DNA of 64,000 bases, from positions 1 through 64,000 of the forward strand of contig NZ_BMYT01000003.1 in the NCBI RefSeq assembly GCF_014652415.1, in the 5' to 3' direction. Positions 1 through 8,641 of this stretch are shown piece after piece; position 1 is the first letter of the stretch, and each line of letters opens with the position of its first letter. The DNA is from Affinundibacterium macrobrachii (GTDB lineage: Bacteria > Pseudomonadota > Gammaproteobacteria > Burkholderiales > Burkholderiaceae_D). The notes under the pieces are model-generated. The model had not been told where the DNA came from. It saw nothing but the letters and a program-made list of their open reading frames with translations, and made no database searches. Both the position numbers and the translations under genes were made by a program.

Positions 1-130
1 TGATCGCGTCATACTTGTCGTCGAGACGCGATTGTTTGCGTTGGTAGTAAAACGTACTGCGTGCCATACCAACTACCTTGAGAACCTGTGTGATCGGATA
101 TTGCTACCTTAGTTCATCGACTATTTGCGC
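1..130 (-). pseudogene. Start of IS150-type transposase OrfB, with in-frame TAG, cut by window edge
   Basis: In the -1 frame relative to OrfA the minus strand reads VDELR, TAG, then QYPITQVLKVVGMARSTFYY and QRKQSRLDDKYDAI up to base 1. This is the typical N-terminus of IS150-group OrfB (the GMARSTFYYQ motif), which carries the DDE integrase core further on. The core is outside the window. The TAG lies five codons into the recognisable part and would block an OrfAB fusion as well. Confidence 0.65.
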
Positions 131-645
131 TTTCTCTCTTGCGCTAGTTTCTGCTTTGCCTGAACTAAGGCTTGCAACTTTTTTAGGTATGCATTTTCTA
201 GGCGCAAATGATTGAGCTCTTTGAGTAGTGCTTCTTGAGAGAGCGGTATTGGTTCCTGATCTTTACTTGGCTTAGTGACTGGAGCTGACATAGATCGGGG
301 TCTTCCTTTGCGACGTGGTTGTAGAGCGTCAAGCCCACCTTCGCGATAAAGGCGAATCCATTGCGCAAGAATGCCTGGGTTGCGAATATTGAAGTGTGCT
401 GCGGCTTGACCATAGGATAGAGCATTGTCCCATATGTGGGTTAGCACAGACTATTTGAATTCGGCACTGTAATGCGTGAATTTCTTTCTGATCCCTTCAA
501 TACCGTGCGCTCGGTACCAACCAACCCAGCGCCTGATCATATCGCCATCCAAGTTGTATTTCTTGCCCAACGAAGCGTACCCCATCGCCCCACCCAAGTA
601 CTCTTGCACTACTTGGTATTTGAACTCATCTGTATTTTTAGTCAT
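121..645 (-). pseudogene. IS150-type transposase OrfA, interrupted by in-frame TAG
   Basis: OrfA of IS3-family elements is a DNA-binding protein with helix-turn-helix segments and a C-terminal leucine-zipper coil. Here the N-terminal part (ATG at 645, beginning MTKNTDEFKYQ) holds the first HTH (ASLGKKYNLDGDMIRRWVGWY). The frame is cut by TAG at 453-451. The same frame then continues without a shift (SVLTHIWDNALSYG) through a second HTH and a basic, coiled tail (ALLKELNHLRLENAYLKKLQ) to a stop at 121. Removing the one stop gives an ordinary OrfA of about 174 residues, so a single nonsense mutation is the simplest reading. The ATG at 672 is less likely because it lies inside the terminal hairpin. 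Confidence 0.75.
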
Positions 646-652
646 TAAAAAA

Positions 653-681
653 CCCCAATAGTTGGTGTCCAACTATTGGGG
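653..681. repeat. Perfect 13-bp hairpin at the IS end, over the OrfA start region
   Basis: CCCCAATAGTTGG and CCAACTATTGGGG form a 13-bp perfect inverted repeat with a 3-nt loop. It lies just inside the IS terminus and 7 nt upstream of the OrfA ATG at 645. Transcription entering from outside would fold this hairpin and hide the ribosome binding region, a known way of silencing transposases against read-through. That role is inferred. Confidence 0.7.
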
Positions 682-760
682 TTCAGTTCACTCCGGCATT
701 TTTACTATAAAAGGACAAAATCGAAAAAGAGAAGAATCTAAGAATCTGAAAATATGAAAA

Positions 761-1504
761 TCAAACAAGTTGATCACGGCTAAACACCGCCGTGTAACTA
801 AAATAAAAAGTGCAGTACATCACCAAAGAAATCATCAACATGACCGGCAGCATAAGAATGCCAAGCGCACCACCACTCAGCGCAACTAGCAAAGCCACGA
901 AACTTAAAATACCGCACCAAGCCAATAAATAAACCATGAATGCGCGACGCGCACGCCAGACTGCAAAAAAGCTATAGAAAATCGCCTTCGCCACGCCCAT
1001 CCCATGCCACATGATCAAGGGTGCACCAAACCAAAAACCCATCGCTGCCGGTGTATACACAGCGAAAAAGGTCAACATACCCCATCCGATATTCGACTTC
1101 ACTAAGGCTTTTTGATCTGCTTTAGAAGGATCGGTTAAATAATTCCAAAGTGCGCCATCATCAACGGGTATCGAACAAGCTAAGGATCCGACCAAAGCCA
1201 TCGTGTACAAGCAGCCCAAAACCAATAAAGGTTTGAGCGCTGGTGAACGAAACACGATCAATAAAGAACCAGTTGCAATTGGCTTAGCCTGATCAATATC
1301 TCGACAAGCATGCATGATGCCCATGCCCAACACAGGACCAAAAATAAAAGGTAAGAAACTACCAAGATAAGGTATTAAGCTGAGGCCAAGATTAAAAAAG
1401 ATCAAACCAAAAAACATAAACAGCAATTCAAATGGATGCTTTTTGAATGTCTGAAAACCTTGCTGTATCCATTGCAAACCCGCTTTGGGCATCGGTGTAT
1501 TCAT
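761..1504 (-). CDS. BPSS1780-type inner-membrane protein
   Basis: This 247-residue protein is strongly hydrophobic, with about six predicted membrane segments. A short N-terminal cytoplasmic stretch (KAGLQWIQQGFQTFKKHP) comes before the first helix. The pattern matches the uncharacterised BPSS1780 membrane protein family of Burkholderiales, commonly found beside thrB and polA as it is here. No catalytic motif is visible and its function is unknown. It lies downstream of thrB on the same strand with a 101-bp gap, so co-transcription is possible. Confidence 0.7.
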   Translation of the reverse strand: MNTPMPKAGLQWIQQGFQTFKKHPFELLFMFFGLIFFNLGLSLIPYLGSFLPFIFGPVLGMGIMHACRDIDQAKPIATGSLLIVFRSPALKPLLVLGCLYTMALVGSLACSIPVDDGALWNYLTDPSKADQKALVKSNIGWGMLTFFAVYTPAAMGFWFGAPLIMWHGMGVAKAIFYSFFAVWRARRAFMVYLLAWCGILSFVALLVALSGGALGILMLPVMLMISLVMYCTFYFSYTAVFSRDQLV

Positions 1505-1605
1505 TTGTCTTTTCTATCGTTACTTTAACAACACGCTTTATCGGCTTTATATCTACACTAAACTACGCTAAATCAATTCTATGTTTGAATTTCCAGAATC
1601 AAGAC

Positions 1606-2568
1606 TCAAGCTTGTGGCAAGGCTGGAACTGGCTGCGAAATGCGCAAACGTAAAATACGTTCAAAATGTGTAGGATCATGTGGTGTCAACATTTCTGCAT
1701 CGCGCGGCTGATAAAAATCATACACACGCGAAAGCCAAAACCGGAAAGCAGCGGCGCGCAACATCGCTTGCCAGGCTTGCGATTCTTCGGCGGTAAATGG
1801 TCGAACTGCATGATAGGCATTTAACATCGCTTGCACGCGTGTCATATCTAACTCGCCACTCACTAAATCAATACACCAATCATTAATCGTCACCGCCACA
1901 TCAAACAACCAAGTATCACAGCCAGCAAAATAAAAATCGAAGAATCCGGTTAATTGCTCGCCATCAAACATCACATTATTGCGAAACAAATCCGCATGTA
2001 CTGGCCCAGTTGCCAATGCCTTATATGTTGGAGTCAATGCAAATGCAGATTGGAATGCGATTTCATCTTGCATCAATTGTCGATTCTCAGCGGATAAAAA
2101 TCCCAACACTTTGGGTACAGTTAACTGCCACCAGTCAAGCGAGCGCAAGTTAGCTTGATGAATCGTAAAATCACGTCCTGCCAAATGCATACGCGCCAGC
2201 ATCGTACCGACTTCAGCACAGTGCACAGGCTGCGGCTCCATTTGCGAGCTGCCATTAAGTTTGCTCACAATCGCTGCAGGCTTACCATGCAATGCAACGC
2301 ATAACTCACCATCCGCATTCGCAATTGGTGCTGGCACCAACACACCACGGTCTGCCAAATGACGCATTAATTTCAAGTAAAACGGCAATTGCTCGAAATT
2401 CAAATTTTCGAAAATAGTCAGAACATATTCGCCCTGCTCTGTATCAATAAAAAAATTACTGTTTTCAATGCCAGAAGCAATACCACGTATGTTCAACGCC
2501 TTACCAAGCGGGAATTGCGTCATCCAAGGCGCAAGATCTTCCAATGTTACCGATGTAAATACAGCCAT
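1606..2568 (-). CDS. thrB: Homoserine kinase (APH-fold, ThrB type II)
   Basis: The enzyme phosphorylates homoserine with ATP to O-phosphohomoserine in threonine biosynthesis, in the cytoplasm. The protein is 320 residues, close to the usual length. Its fold is that of aminoglycoside/choline kinases, not GHMP kinases. The catalytic loop with H191, D193 and N198 ([16 protein letters not shown]) and the metal-binding D211 in GFFDFYFAG are intact. It begins with [12 protein letters not shown], the usual N-terminus of proteobacterial ThrB2. BPSS1780-type and DUF2782 neighbours are the standard Burkholderiales context. Confidence 0.93.
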   Translation of the reverse strand: MAVFTSVTLEDLAPWMTQFPLGKALNIRGIASGIENSNFFIDTEQGEYVLTIFENLNFEQLPFYLKLMRHLADRGVLVPAPIANADGELCVALHGKPAAIVSKLNGSSQMEPQPVHCAEVGTMLARMHLAGRDFTIHQANLRSLDWWQLTVPKVLGFLSAENRQLMQDEIAFQSAFALTPTYKALATGPVHADLFRNNVMFDGEQLTGFFDFYFAGCDTWLFDVAVTINDWCIDLVSGELDMTRVQAMLNAYHAVRPFTAEESQAWQAMLRAAAFRFWLSRVYDFYQPRDAEMLTPHDPTHFERILRLRISQPVPALPQA

Positions 2569-2729
2569 GTCTATCCACTATCAATGATAGGATCTCTAAC
2601 AACGCCAATTCTTCGTTAGCAAAGACACGAACACGATACCGCCATCACAAGTCATGCCAGGCATTCATTGTGAAAGATCATTGATCGTTGCCAAGCATCA
2701 CAAGGACATTTGGAAAAGTAGAGTTACCC

Positions 2730-3257
2730 TTATTTTTTCTCTGCCGGCATCGAAGCCGACGCTGCGCTCGCTGCATTTGCAGAAGCGGGAGTCGATGCAG
2801 CTTTCGCTGCTGGAGGCGCTACTGATTTGGTAGAACCAGTCTTTGAAGTAGAGTAAGGGCCTGGTGATAACACAGGTAAAGATTCGACTTCTTTAGTCTC
2901 TTTCTTGCCGCCGAATTCCATTACTTTCCATTGCGCTGCGCGATTAGCATCACCTTCTGGGGTGCCTTTCGGCGCATTATTTGGTTTCACCGTGTAGGTG
3001 CTTTTGCCAGTACGGACCTGGACTTCAGTTACTTTACCGTTATCTTTACGCTCAACGGTTTTTAACTTATTACTTTCTTGCTTAATCAATTTAATATCAG
3101 AATCTGGACCTTCTTCCAATTTTTCTAATTTTGGTGGTGGAGGTGCCGTCTTTTCTTGCGCTAACACAGTTGCTGGTGCCGAAATAGCAAAACAGGCCAT
3201 CACAAAAGTCGCAATAAGGCTGGAAAGGCTGGAAACAGAGGTCGATGAACTTTTCAT
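2730..3257 (-). CDS. DUF2782-family exported protein
   Basis: Starting at the ATG at 3257 (MKSSSTSVSS) gives 175 residues with a signal peptide ending near APATVLAQ. The open frame extends further upstream, but that part lacks a signal sequence and is probably not translated. The mature part begins with a proline-rich stretch and then a charged DUF2782-like domain (PDSDIKLIKQESNKLKTVER through STYTVKPNNAPKG). It ends in a low-complexity Ala/Ser/Pro tail. DUF2782 proteins sit beside polA and thrB in many betaproteobacteria. The function is unknown. Confidence 0.75.
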   Translation of the reverse strand: MKSSSTSVSSLSSLIATFVMACFAISAPATVLAQEKTAPPPPKLEKLEEGPDSDIKLIKQESNKLKTVERKDNGKVTEVQVRTGKSTYTVKPNNAPKGTPEGDANRAAQWKVMEFGGKKETKEVESLPVLSPGPYSTSKTGSTKSVAPPAAKAASTPASANAASAASASMPAEKK

Positions 3258-3489
3258 GATTTTCACTTTAGATTCAATAGAAATGCGGACAATTGCCCAG
3301 CATTGTAACAAAGCCCGAGCGTCCTTAGCAGGAAAGTCGTGCGATGATGTTTCACCAGCGTTCACCATCGCACACTTTTTATAAAAACACGCCAACAACT
3401 AAATCATATTGGTGAAAAGTTTGTATGCAATGTCTCACTGGTGTTCACGCTAAAGTTAGTTTCGTGCATACAGCGTGTTTTCAAATACC

Positions 3490-4227
3490 TTACAGATACA
3501 ACATGCGTTGGCGTTCTTCGTCCGATGGTTCAATATCATGCGCTTCATAAAACGCAAAAATCGCGTCGACAATATTTGCTGGCTCATCGATCACTTGTAC
3601 CAAATTCAAATCCTTATCTTCAATCAAACCCATATCAGCCATTTGCGAACGAATCCAATCTAAAAATCCCTGCCAAAAACCAGTGCCTACCAAAATTACT
3701 GGTATGCGCTTACTTTTTCCGGTTTGGATCAAGGTTAGCACTTCCATCAATTCATCCATGGTACCGAAACCACCGGGGAAAATAATATACGCATCGGCAT
3801 ACTTCACGAACGACACTTTACGCGCAAAAAAATGACGAAAATTTAAGGAAATATTTTGCCAAGGATTGGTTTTTTGCTCGTGTGGCAATTCAATATTTAA
3901 ACCAACCGATGCAGAAGCTCCTTCAAAAGCGCCACGATTGGCAGCTTCCATGATGCCAGGACCACCACCAGAAATCACCGCAAAACCTTCATCGGATAAT
4001 CGTTTCGCGACATCGACGCATTGTTGATAATACGGATTCTCAGGCTTAATTCGGGCAGAACCAAAGATTGTAACAGCGGGACCGAGTGCCGACAGACGTT
4101 CGGTAGATTCGATAAACTCTGCCATAATCGTGAACATATGCCATGACTCACGTGCCTTCAAGGCGGTTGCCTTGTCTTTGTCCGTTATCTGGCGCAATTT
4201 TAAAATTCTTTTTCCGCTGTCATTCAT
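3490..4227 (-). CDS. LOG-family / TIGR00730 Rossmann-fold protein (putative nucleotide 5'-monophosphate phosphoribohydrolase)
   Basis: LOG-type proteins hydrolyse nucleoside or cytokinin riboside 5'-monophosphates to the base and ribose 5-phosphate. The diagnostic motifs are present: GGGPGIMEAANRGA and the catalytic PGGFGTMDE, with the Arg in ARKVSFVKYAD between them. I prefer the start MNDSGKR at 4227 (245 residues). An ATG at 4245 would overlap the divergent polA start by 6 bp. It ends RQRMLYL. The physiological substrate is not deducible from sequence. Confidence 0.85.
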   Translation of the reverse strand: MNDSGKRILKLRQITDKDKATALKARESWHMFTIMAEFIESTERLSALGPAVTIFGSARIKPENPYYQQCVDVAKRLSDEGFAVISGGGPGIMEAANRGAFEGASASVGLNIELPHEQKTNPWQNISLNFRHFFARKVSFVKYADAYIIFPGGFGTMDELMEVLTLIQTGKSKRIPVILVGTGFWQGFLDWIRSQMADMGLIEDKDLNLVQVIDEPANIVDAIFAFYEAHDIEPSDEERQRMLYL

Positions 4228-4239
4228 ACCCAAATCCTT

Positions 4240-7026
4240 ATGCAAAAAACTCTGTTATTAGTCGACGGCTCTAGCTATTTATACCGCGCATTCCACGCCC
4301 TACCTGATTTGCGCAATATGCGCGGTGAACCGACTGGCGCGATACATGGCATGGTCAATATGATGCGTAAGCTGCGCCAAGATTATCCCGCAGCTTACAT
4401 GGCTTGTGTGTTTGATGCCAAGGGCAAGACCTTCCGCGACGATCTCTATCCAGAATATAAAGCACAGCGCGCACCGATGCCAGACGATTTGCGCTTACAA
4501 ATCGAACCAATTCATCAAGCAGTCGCAGCAATGGGTTGGCCGATCTTGATGGTGGAAGGTGTCGAGGCCGATGATGTGATCGGCACGCTCGCGGTCGAAG
4601 CCACGGCACGCGGCATGAACACCATCATCTCCACCGGCGATAAAGATTTGGCGCAATTGGTGAATGCCAACGTCACCTTGATCAACACCATGAGTAATGA
4701 AAAACTCGATGAAGCGGGTGTACTCGCCAAATTCGGCGTACCACCGAATCGCATCATCGACTATTTAACCTTGATCGGCGACACCGTTGATAACGTCCCC
4801 GGCGTAACCAAGTGCGGCCCGAAAACAGCGGTGAAATGGCTAACCGAATACGATAGCTTAGATGGCGTAATCGCCAATGCAGACAAGATCAAAGGTGTGG
4901 TCGGCGACAATCTGCGCGCTGCCTTAGATTGGTTGCCACAAGGCCGCGTCTTAATTACGGTAAAAACCAACTGCGATCTAGCCGGACATCATATTTCCAT
5001 CGATGAATCGCTCAAGGCGAAAGAAGAAAATCGCGAAGAAATGATCGCGTTCTTGCAGCACCAAGGCTTCAAGAGTTTATTACGTGAATTTGGCGTTGAT
5101 CCGGTAGCCGGTTCTGCGCCAGCCAAAGCAGCACCTGCGCAAGGTGGATTATTTGGCGAAGATGCTGCTAGCGATTCTGCGGCAAGCAAAGCGCCTGTCA
5201 CGATTCCAGCTGCACCCGCCATCACCCAATACGAAACGATCTTGACCGAAGCTCAGCTTGATGTATGGTTAGACAAAATCAATCAAGCCGCCCTCACCTC
5301 AGTCGATACCGAAACCACCTCGCTAGAACCGATGAACGCACAAATGGTCGGGATTTCTTTGTGCTGCGAAGCTGGCATTGCTGCCTATATTCCGCTCGCA
5401 CACAATTATCCGGGCGCACCAGAGCAATTAAGTCGTGAATTCGTTTTAGGCAAAATGAAGGCATGGTTAGAAGATGCCAGCAAAGCCAAAGTCGGACAAA
5501 ACCTCAAATATGACACGCACATTTTCGCTAATCACGGCGTGCATTTACGCGGCATTCTGCACGACACTTTGCTGCAATCTTATGTATTTGAATCCCACAA
5601 ATCGCACGACATGGATAGCCTCGCGCTACGCCACTTAGAACGCAAAACGATTAGCTTTGAAGAAGTCTGCGGCAAAGGTGCATCACAAATTGGTTTTGAT
5701 CAAGTGGAGATTGAACGCGCCACCGCCTACGCTGCGGAAGACGCCGACATCACTTTGCAATTGCATCAAGCGATGTGGCCACAAGTCGAACCTTACGACA
5801 AACTGCGCTTCATTTACGTCAAGATCGAATTACCGACATCAGTCGTTTTACAAAAAATAGAACGCAATGGCGTCTTGATCAATCGTGATTTACTCGCCAC
5901 CCAATCGCATGAAATCGGCAATCGCTTATTAGAGCTGGAACAAAAAGCCTACGAACTAGCAGAACAACCATTTAACTTAAATTCACCCAAACAACTCGGT
6001 GAAATTTTCTTCGGCAAACTCGGCCTCCCCGTCGTCAAAAAAACACCATCAGGCGCACCATCGACCGATGAAGAAGTTTTGCAAAAACTGGCCGAGGATT
6101 ACCCATTGCCCAAAGTGCTGTTGGAATACCGTGGCCTCGCCAAACTCAAATCGACCTACACCGACAAGCTACCGAAAATGGTCAACAGCGAAACGGGTCG
6201 CGTCCACACCAACTACGCGCAAGCGGTAGCGGTCACAGGTCGCTTGGCATCGAATGATCCTAACTTACAAAACATTCCCGTGCGCACCGCCGAAGGCCGC
6301 CGCATCCGCGAAGCTTTTGTCGCTGCACCGGGCAATAGCATCGTCTCGGCCGATTATTCCCAAATCGAATTACGCATCATGGCGCACATCTCGGGCGACG
6401 CGAGTTTGCTCAAAGCCTTTGCCGATGGCGAAGACGTGCATAGAGCCACCGCATCAGAGATTTTTGGTGTGCCATTAGCTGAAGTCACGAGCGAACAACG
6501 ACGCTACGCCAAAGTAATTAACTTCGGCCTAATCTACGGCATGAGCGCCTTTGGTTTGGCCGGTAATTTAGGCATAGAACGCAACGCCGCGCAAAGCTAC
6601 ATCGATAAGTATTTCCAACGCTACCCAGGCGTCGCCCAATACATGGCCGATACCCGACTCCAAGCCAAAGCCCACGGCTACGTAGAAACGGTCTTCGGTC
6701 GCCGCCTCTGGCTACCAGAAATCAACAGCCCCAACGGCCCACGCCGCCAAGGCGCAGAACGTGCAGCGATTAACGCCCCTATGCAAGGCACGGCGGCGGA
6801 TTTGATTAAGCTTGCGATGATAGCGGTGCAGACTTGGTTAGAGACTGATGGTTTGCAATCCAAAATGATTATGCAAGTGCATGATGAATTGGTGTTGGAA
6901 GTGGTGGCTGATGAATTGGAATTGGTGAAGCGCAAATTGCCGGAGTTAATGGCTGGGGTGGCTGAGTTGAAGGTGCCGCTATTGGCCGAAGTGGGCGTGG
7001 GGTTGAATTGGGAAGAGGCACATTAA
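4240..7026 (+). CDS. polA: DNA polymerase I
   Basis: PolA fills gaps and removes RNA primers during replication and repair. The 928 residues match E. coli PolA in length and nearly in numbering. The 5'-3' nuclease domain (residues 1-300) has the acidic motifs LLLVDGSSYLYRA, CVFDAKGKTFRDD, EADDVIGTLA and STGDKDLAQL. The proofreading domain retains D356 and E358 (SVDTETTSLE), HDTLLQSYV and YAAEDADIT, so 3'-5' exonuclease should be active. The polymerase domain has motif A with D705 (SADYSQIELR), motif B (RRYAKVINFGLIYGMSAFG) and motif C with D882 (MQVHDELVLEV). The start MQKTLLLVDGSS is the usual one. Only 12 bp separate it from the divergent LOG gene. Confidence 0.98.
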   Translation: MQKTLLLVDGSSYLYRAFHALPDLRNMRGEPTGAIHGMVNMMRKLRQDYPAAYMACVFDAKGKTFRDDLYPEYKAQRAPMPDDLRLQIEPIHQAVAAMGWPILMVEGVEADDVIGTLAVEATARGMNTIISTGDKDLAQLVNANVTLINTMSNEKLDEAGVLAKFGVPPNRIIDYLTLIGDTVDNVPGVTKCGPKTAVKWLTEYDSLDGVIANADKIKGVVGDNLRAALDWLPQGRVLITVKTNCDLAGHHISIDESLKAKEENREEMIAFLQHQGFKSLLREFGVDPVAGSAPAKAAPAQGGLFGEDAASDSAASKAPVTIPAAPAITQYETILTEAQLDVWLDKINQAALTSVDTETTSLEPMNAQMVGISLCCEAGIAAYIPLAHNYPGAPEQLSREFVLGKMKAWLEDASKAKVGQNLKYDTHIFANHGVHLRGILHDTLLQSYVFESHKSHDMDSLALRHLERKTISFEEVCGKGASQIGFDQVEIERATAYAAEDADITLQLHQAMWPQVEPYDKLRFIYVKIELPTSVVLQKIERNGVLINRDLLATQSHEIGNRLLELEQKAYELAEQPFNLNSPKQLGEIFFGKLGLPVVKKTPSGAPSTDEEVLQKLAEDYPLPKVLLEYRGLAKLKSTYTDKLPKMVNSETGRVHTNYAQAVAVTGRLASNDPNLQNIPVRTAEGRRIREAFVAAPGNSIVSADYSQIELRIMAHISGDASLLKAFADGEDVHRATASEIFGVPLAEVTSEQRRYAKVINFGLIYGMSAFGLAGNLGIERNAAQSYIDKYFQRYPGVAQYMADTRLQAKAHGYVETVFGRRLWLPEINSPNGPRRQGAERAAINAPMQGTAADLIKLAMIAVQTWLETDGLQSKMIMQVHDELVLEVVADELELVKRKLPELMAGVAELKVPLLAEVGVGLNWEEAH

Positions 7027-7027
7027 A

Positions 7028-7627
7028 ATGCGTCAATTCTCGGTATTCTTCATTCTATGTATTCTCCTATTGGAACTCTTTATCTCCAAACCTGCATCCG
7101 CACAAATAAGGACGGAAGAAATAAGTGTCTATGTAGGTCTCATTGATGAACTATTAAAGGAAAATTCAGATAATTCAAACCCCATCATATTAACAACAAC
7201 GAGATCTTTATCACAAAGCTTGTTGACAGTAAAAACAAAGAAGATAAGTAAGCTCCTACCAGCCGCGACAACATCTGTAATTTCTGATTTTCTAGATGTC
7301 GGAGAAAAAGTTCAGCACTTCAAAATCCCAAGAACAGTTACGTCGCCCAGTAAAAGACTCTTTACACTTTCAGAAAAAAGTTACCTGCAACTGTTTGATG
7401 AGTCAATCAAATTACAAGAAAGATGGAAAAATTTCAAACGCCAGTTTCCAAAATCGCAAAGCTTAATCACCTTTTCACGTGTTGGTATAGATAAAGAGAA
7501 AAAACAAGCTTTAGTGCTGCTATCAACCTCGTCGAGTGGGCAATATGGCGCTGGAGATCTTTTCTTACTATCAAAAGAAAGTGGACATTGGAAAATTCTC
7601 CAACAGGTGAATATTTGGATCACTTAA
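7028..7627 (+). CDS. Exported protein of unknown function, AT-rich
   Basis: I do not recognise this 199-residue protein. A clear signal peptide (MRQFSVFFILCILLLELFIS...ASAQ) predicts export. The mature part is Lys- and Ser-rich. Its end has a strand-rich pattern (RVGIDKEKKQALVLLSTSS, then YGAGDLFLLSKESGHWKIL) like a small beta-sheet domain. The ATG lies 1 bp after the polA stop, so it may be read from polA. However, the AT-rich composition and A-ending codons differ sharply from polA and suggest recent acquisition. A copy of a dispersed repeat begins just after its stop. Confidence 0.65.
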   Translation: MRQFSVFFILCILLLELFISKPASAQIRTEEISVYVGLIDELLKENSDNSNPIILTTTRSLSQSLLTVKTKKISKLLPAATTSVISDFLDVGEKVQHFKIPRTVTSPSKRLFTLSEKSYLQLFDESIKLQERWKNFKRQFPKSQSLITFSRVGIDKEKKQALVLLSTSSSGQYGAGDLFLLSKESGHWKILQQVNIWIT

Positions 7628-7640
7628 CATCGAGAGACTT

Positions 7641-7736
7641 GTAGAGTGGGTATGCTTTCTGTGCCCACGCGGATTGCGCTCTGCGGACCACGGCAATATT
7701 TTTTCTTCGATATATTTTCACCTTTCTCAACCGTAA
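7641..7736. repeat. Dispersed intergenic repeat, copy 1 (left part)
   Basis: About 96 bp starting GTAGAGTGGG and ending CAACCGTAAC match 8474-8571 closely. The shared core contains CACGGCAATATT, then TCTTCGATATATTTTCACCT. This copy lacks the right-hand terminal repeat present in copy 2. Confidence 0.75.
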
Positions 7737-7769
7737 CTTACCTTGTGAATATTAGAAGTGGAAAATCAG

Positions 7770-8462
7770 ATGAAAACCAACACTTTATTGTATTTAAAGA
7801 ATTGCTTACTAGGATCACTCTTTTTAACAACTAGCGTGTTAGCATATCCTTCAGTTAATGCATCTAGCGATAAACTCAAAAAAATTGAACTAGACCTTTA
7901 TGGAAAAAGGCTTAGCATTGATGTTCCTAAACAAGAAAGTAAGGAATTCCCTCAATTTCCTTTGATTGATTTCGTTGACTCAAATACTGAACCTGCATTG
8001 CAGGAAACAACTGGCTATCAAATAGTTAATAAATATTGGGAGTTCAAAAAAATCATGCACCCCGGTTCTGTAGGTGCAATGCAAATGCGAGTAGCAGTTT
8101 TTGCACTTGCAAATCCAGAGTTAGAAATTGCTAAGGCAGATGATCTGCGAGAAATAATCACTCAAAATGCAATCCGGTTTTATGATGCATCGAACAAAGA
8201 AAAACTTGAAAAAGGCAGGCCACTACTACGAGTCGACTTGCCTCAAAATTTTTCTATAAAACATTTGGGAAATTTAAATTGGCTTGAGTATGGTTTTGAA
8301 AATGAGTCAGGCATCGCAATCTATGCAATCCCCTTAGATAAAAAACATTACATCAAAATTTACTTTACTTATGTTAATAATAGTCGTGGCAATCTTGTCG
8401 AAATAAAGGGACTTGCTGAAAATGAAATTATGGAAATAATGAGGTCATCAACGATCAAATAA
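7770..8462 (+). CDS. Exported protein of unknown function, AT-rich
   Basis: I do not recognise this protein. Starting at the ATG at 7770 (MKTNTLLYLKN) gives 230 residues with a signal peptide ending near SVLAYPSVNA. A GTG at 7758 is an alternative start. The mature part reads like a compact alpha/beta domain with hydrophobic strands (GIAIYAIPLDKKHYIKIYFTYV) and no cysteines or metal motifs that I can see. Composition is markedly AT-rich, like the 7028-7627 gene and unlike polA. It sits precisely between two copies of a dispersed repeat, which could have helped to bring it in. Confidence 0.65.
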   Translation: MKTNTLLYLKNCLLGSLFLTTSVLAYPSVNASSDKLKKIELDLYGKRLSIDVPKQESKEFPQFPLIDFVDSNTEPALQETTGYQIVNKYWEFKKIMHPGSVGAMQMRVAVFALANPELEIAKADDLREIITQNAIRFYDASNKEKLEKGRPLLRVDLPQNFSIKHLGNLNWLEYGFENESGIAIYAIPLDKKHYIKIYFTYVNNSRGNLVEIKGLAENEIMEIMRSSTIK

Positions 8463-8473
8463 ATTTTAGCCCT

Positions 8474-8604
8474 GTAGGATGGGCACGCTTTTTGTGCTCA
8501 AGCGGATCGTGCTTTTCGAATCACGGCAATATTCTTTTCTTCGATATATTTTCACCTCTTTCAACCGTAACACGTAGGCACGATGAAGCTGTGCCCCACC
8601 CTAC
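8474..8604. repeat. Dispersed intergenic repeat, copy 2, with terminal inverted repeats
   Basis: This copy is about 131 bp. It begins GTAGGATGGGCAC and ends GTGCCCCACCCTAC, whose complement is GTAGGGTGGGGCAC, so it has 13-14 bp imperfect terminal inverted repeats. Bases 8474-8571 match copy 1 at 7641-7736. The size and ends suggest a small non-autonomous mobile or REP-like unit. It supplies a spurious N-terminal extension to the downstream beta-lactamase ORF. Confidence 0.7.
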
Positions 8605-8641
8605 GAAATTAACCCACCCAAAACGGTCAAACAAAAATCCA

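Larger units (their letters stand above)
1..690 (-). mobile_element. IS3-family (IS150-type) insertion sequence, one end only, decayed
   Basis: The element runs on the minus strand from a terminus near 690 and continues out of the window past base 1. Read on the minus strand the end starts TGAACTGAACCCC, which fits the TG-start, C-rich terminal repeats of IS150-group elements. Inside are an OrfA-like helix-turn-helix ORF and, in another frame, the start of OrfB. Both reading frames carry an in-frame TAG, so this copy is probably inactive. The other terminus and any target duplication lie outside the window. Confidence 0.8.

Noticed and set aside
1-690. Amber (TAG) recoding as an explanation for stops in the IS frames
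   Set aside because: Ordinary genes in the window end in TAG without run-on, so decay of the element is simpler.
8492-8641. N-terminal extension of the beta-lactamase frame
   Set aside because: It is translated repeat DNA; the signal peptide begins at the ATG at 8642.
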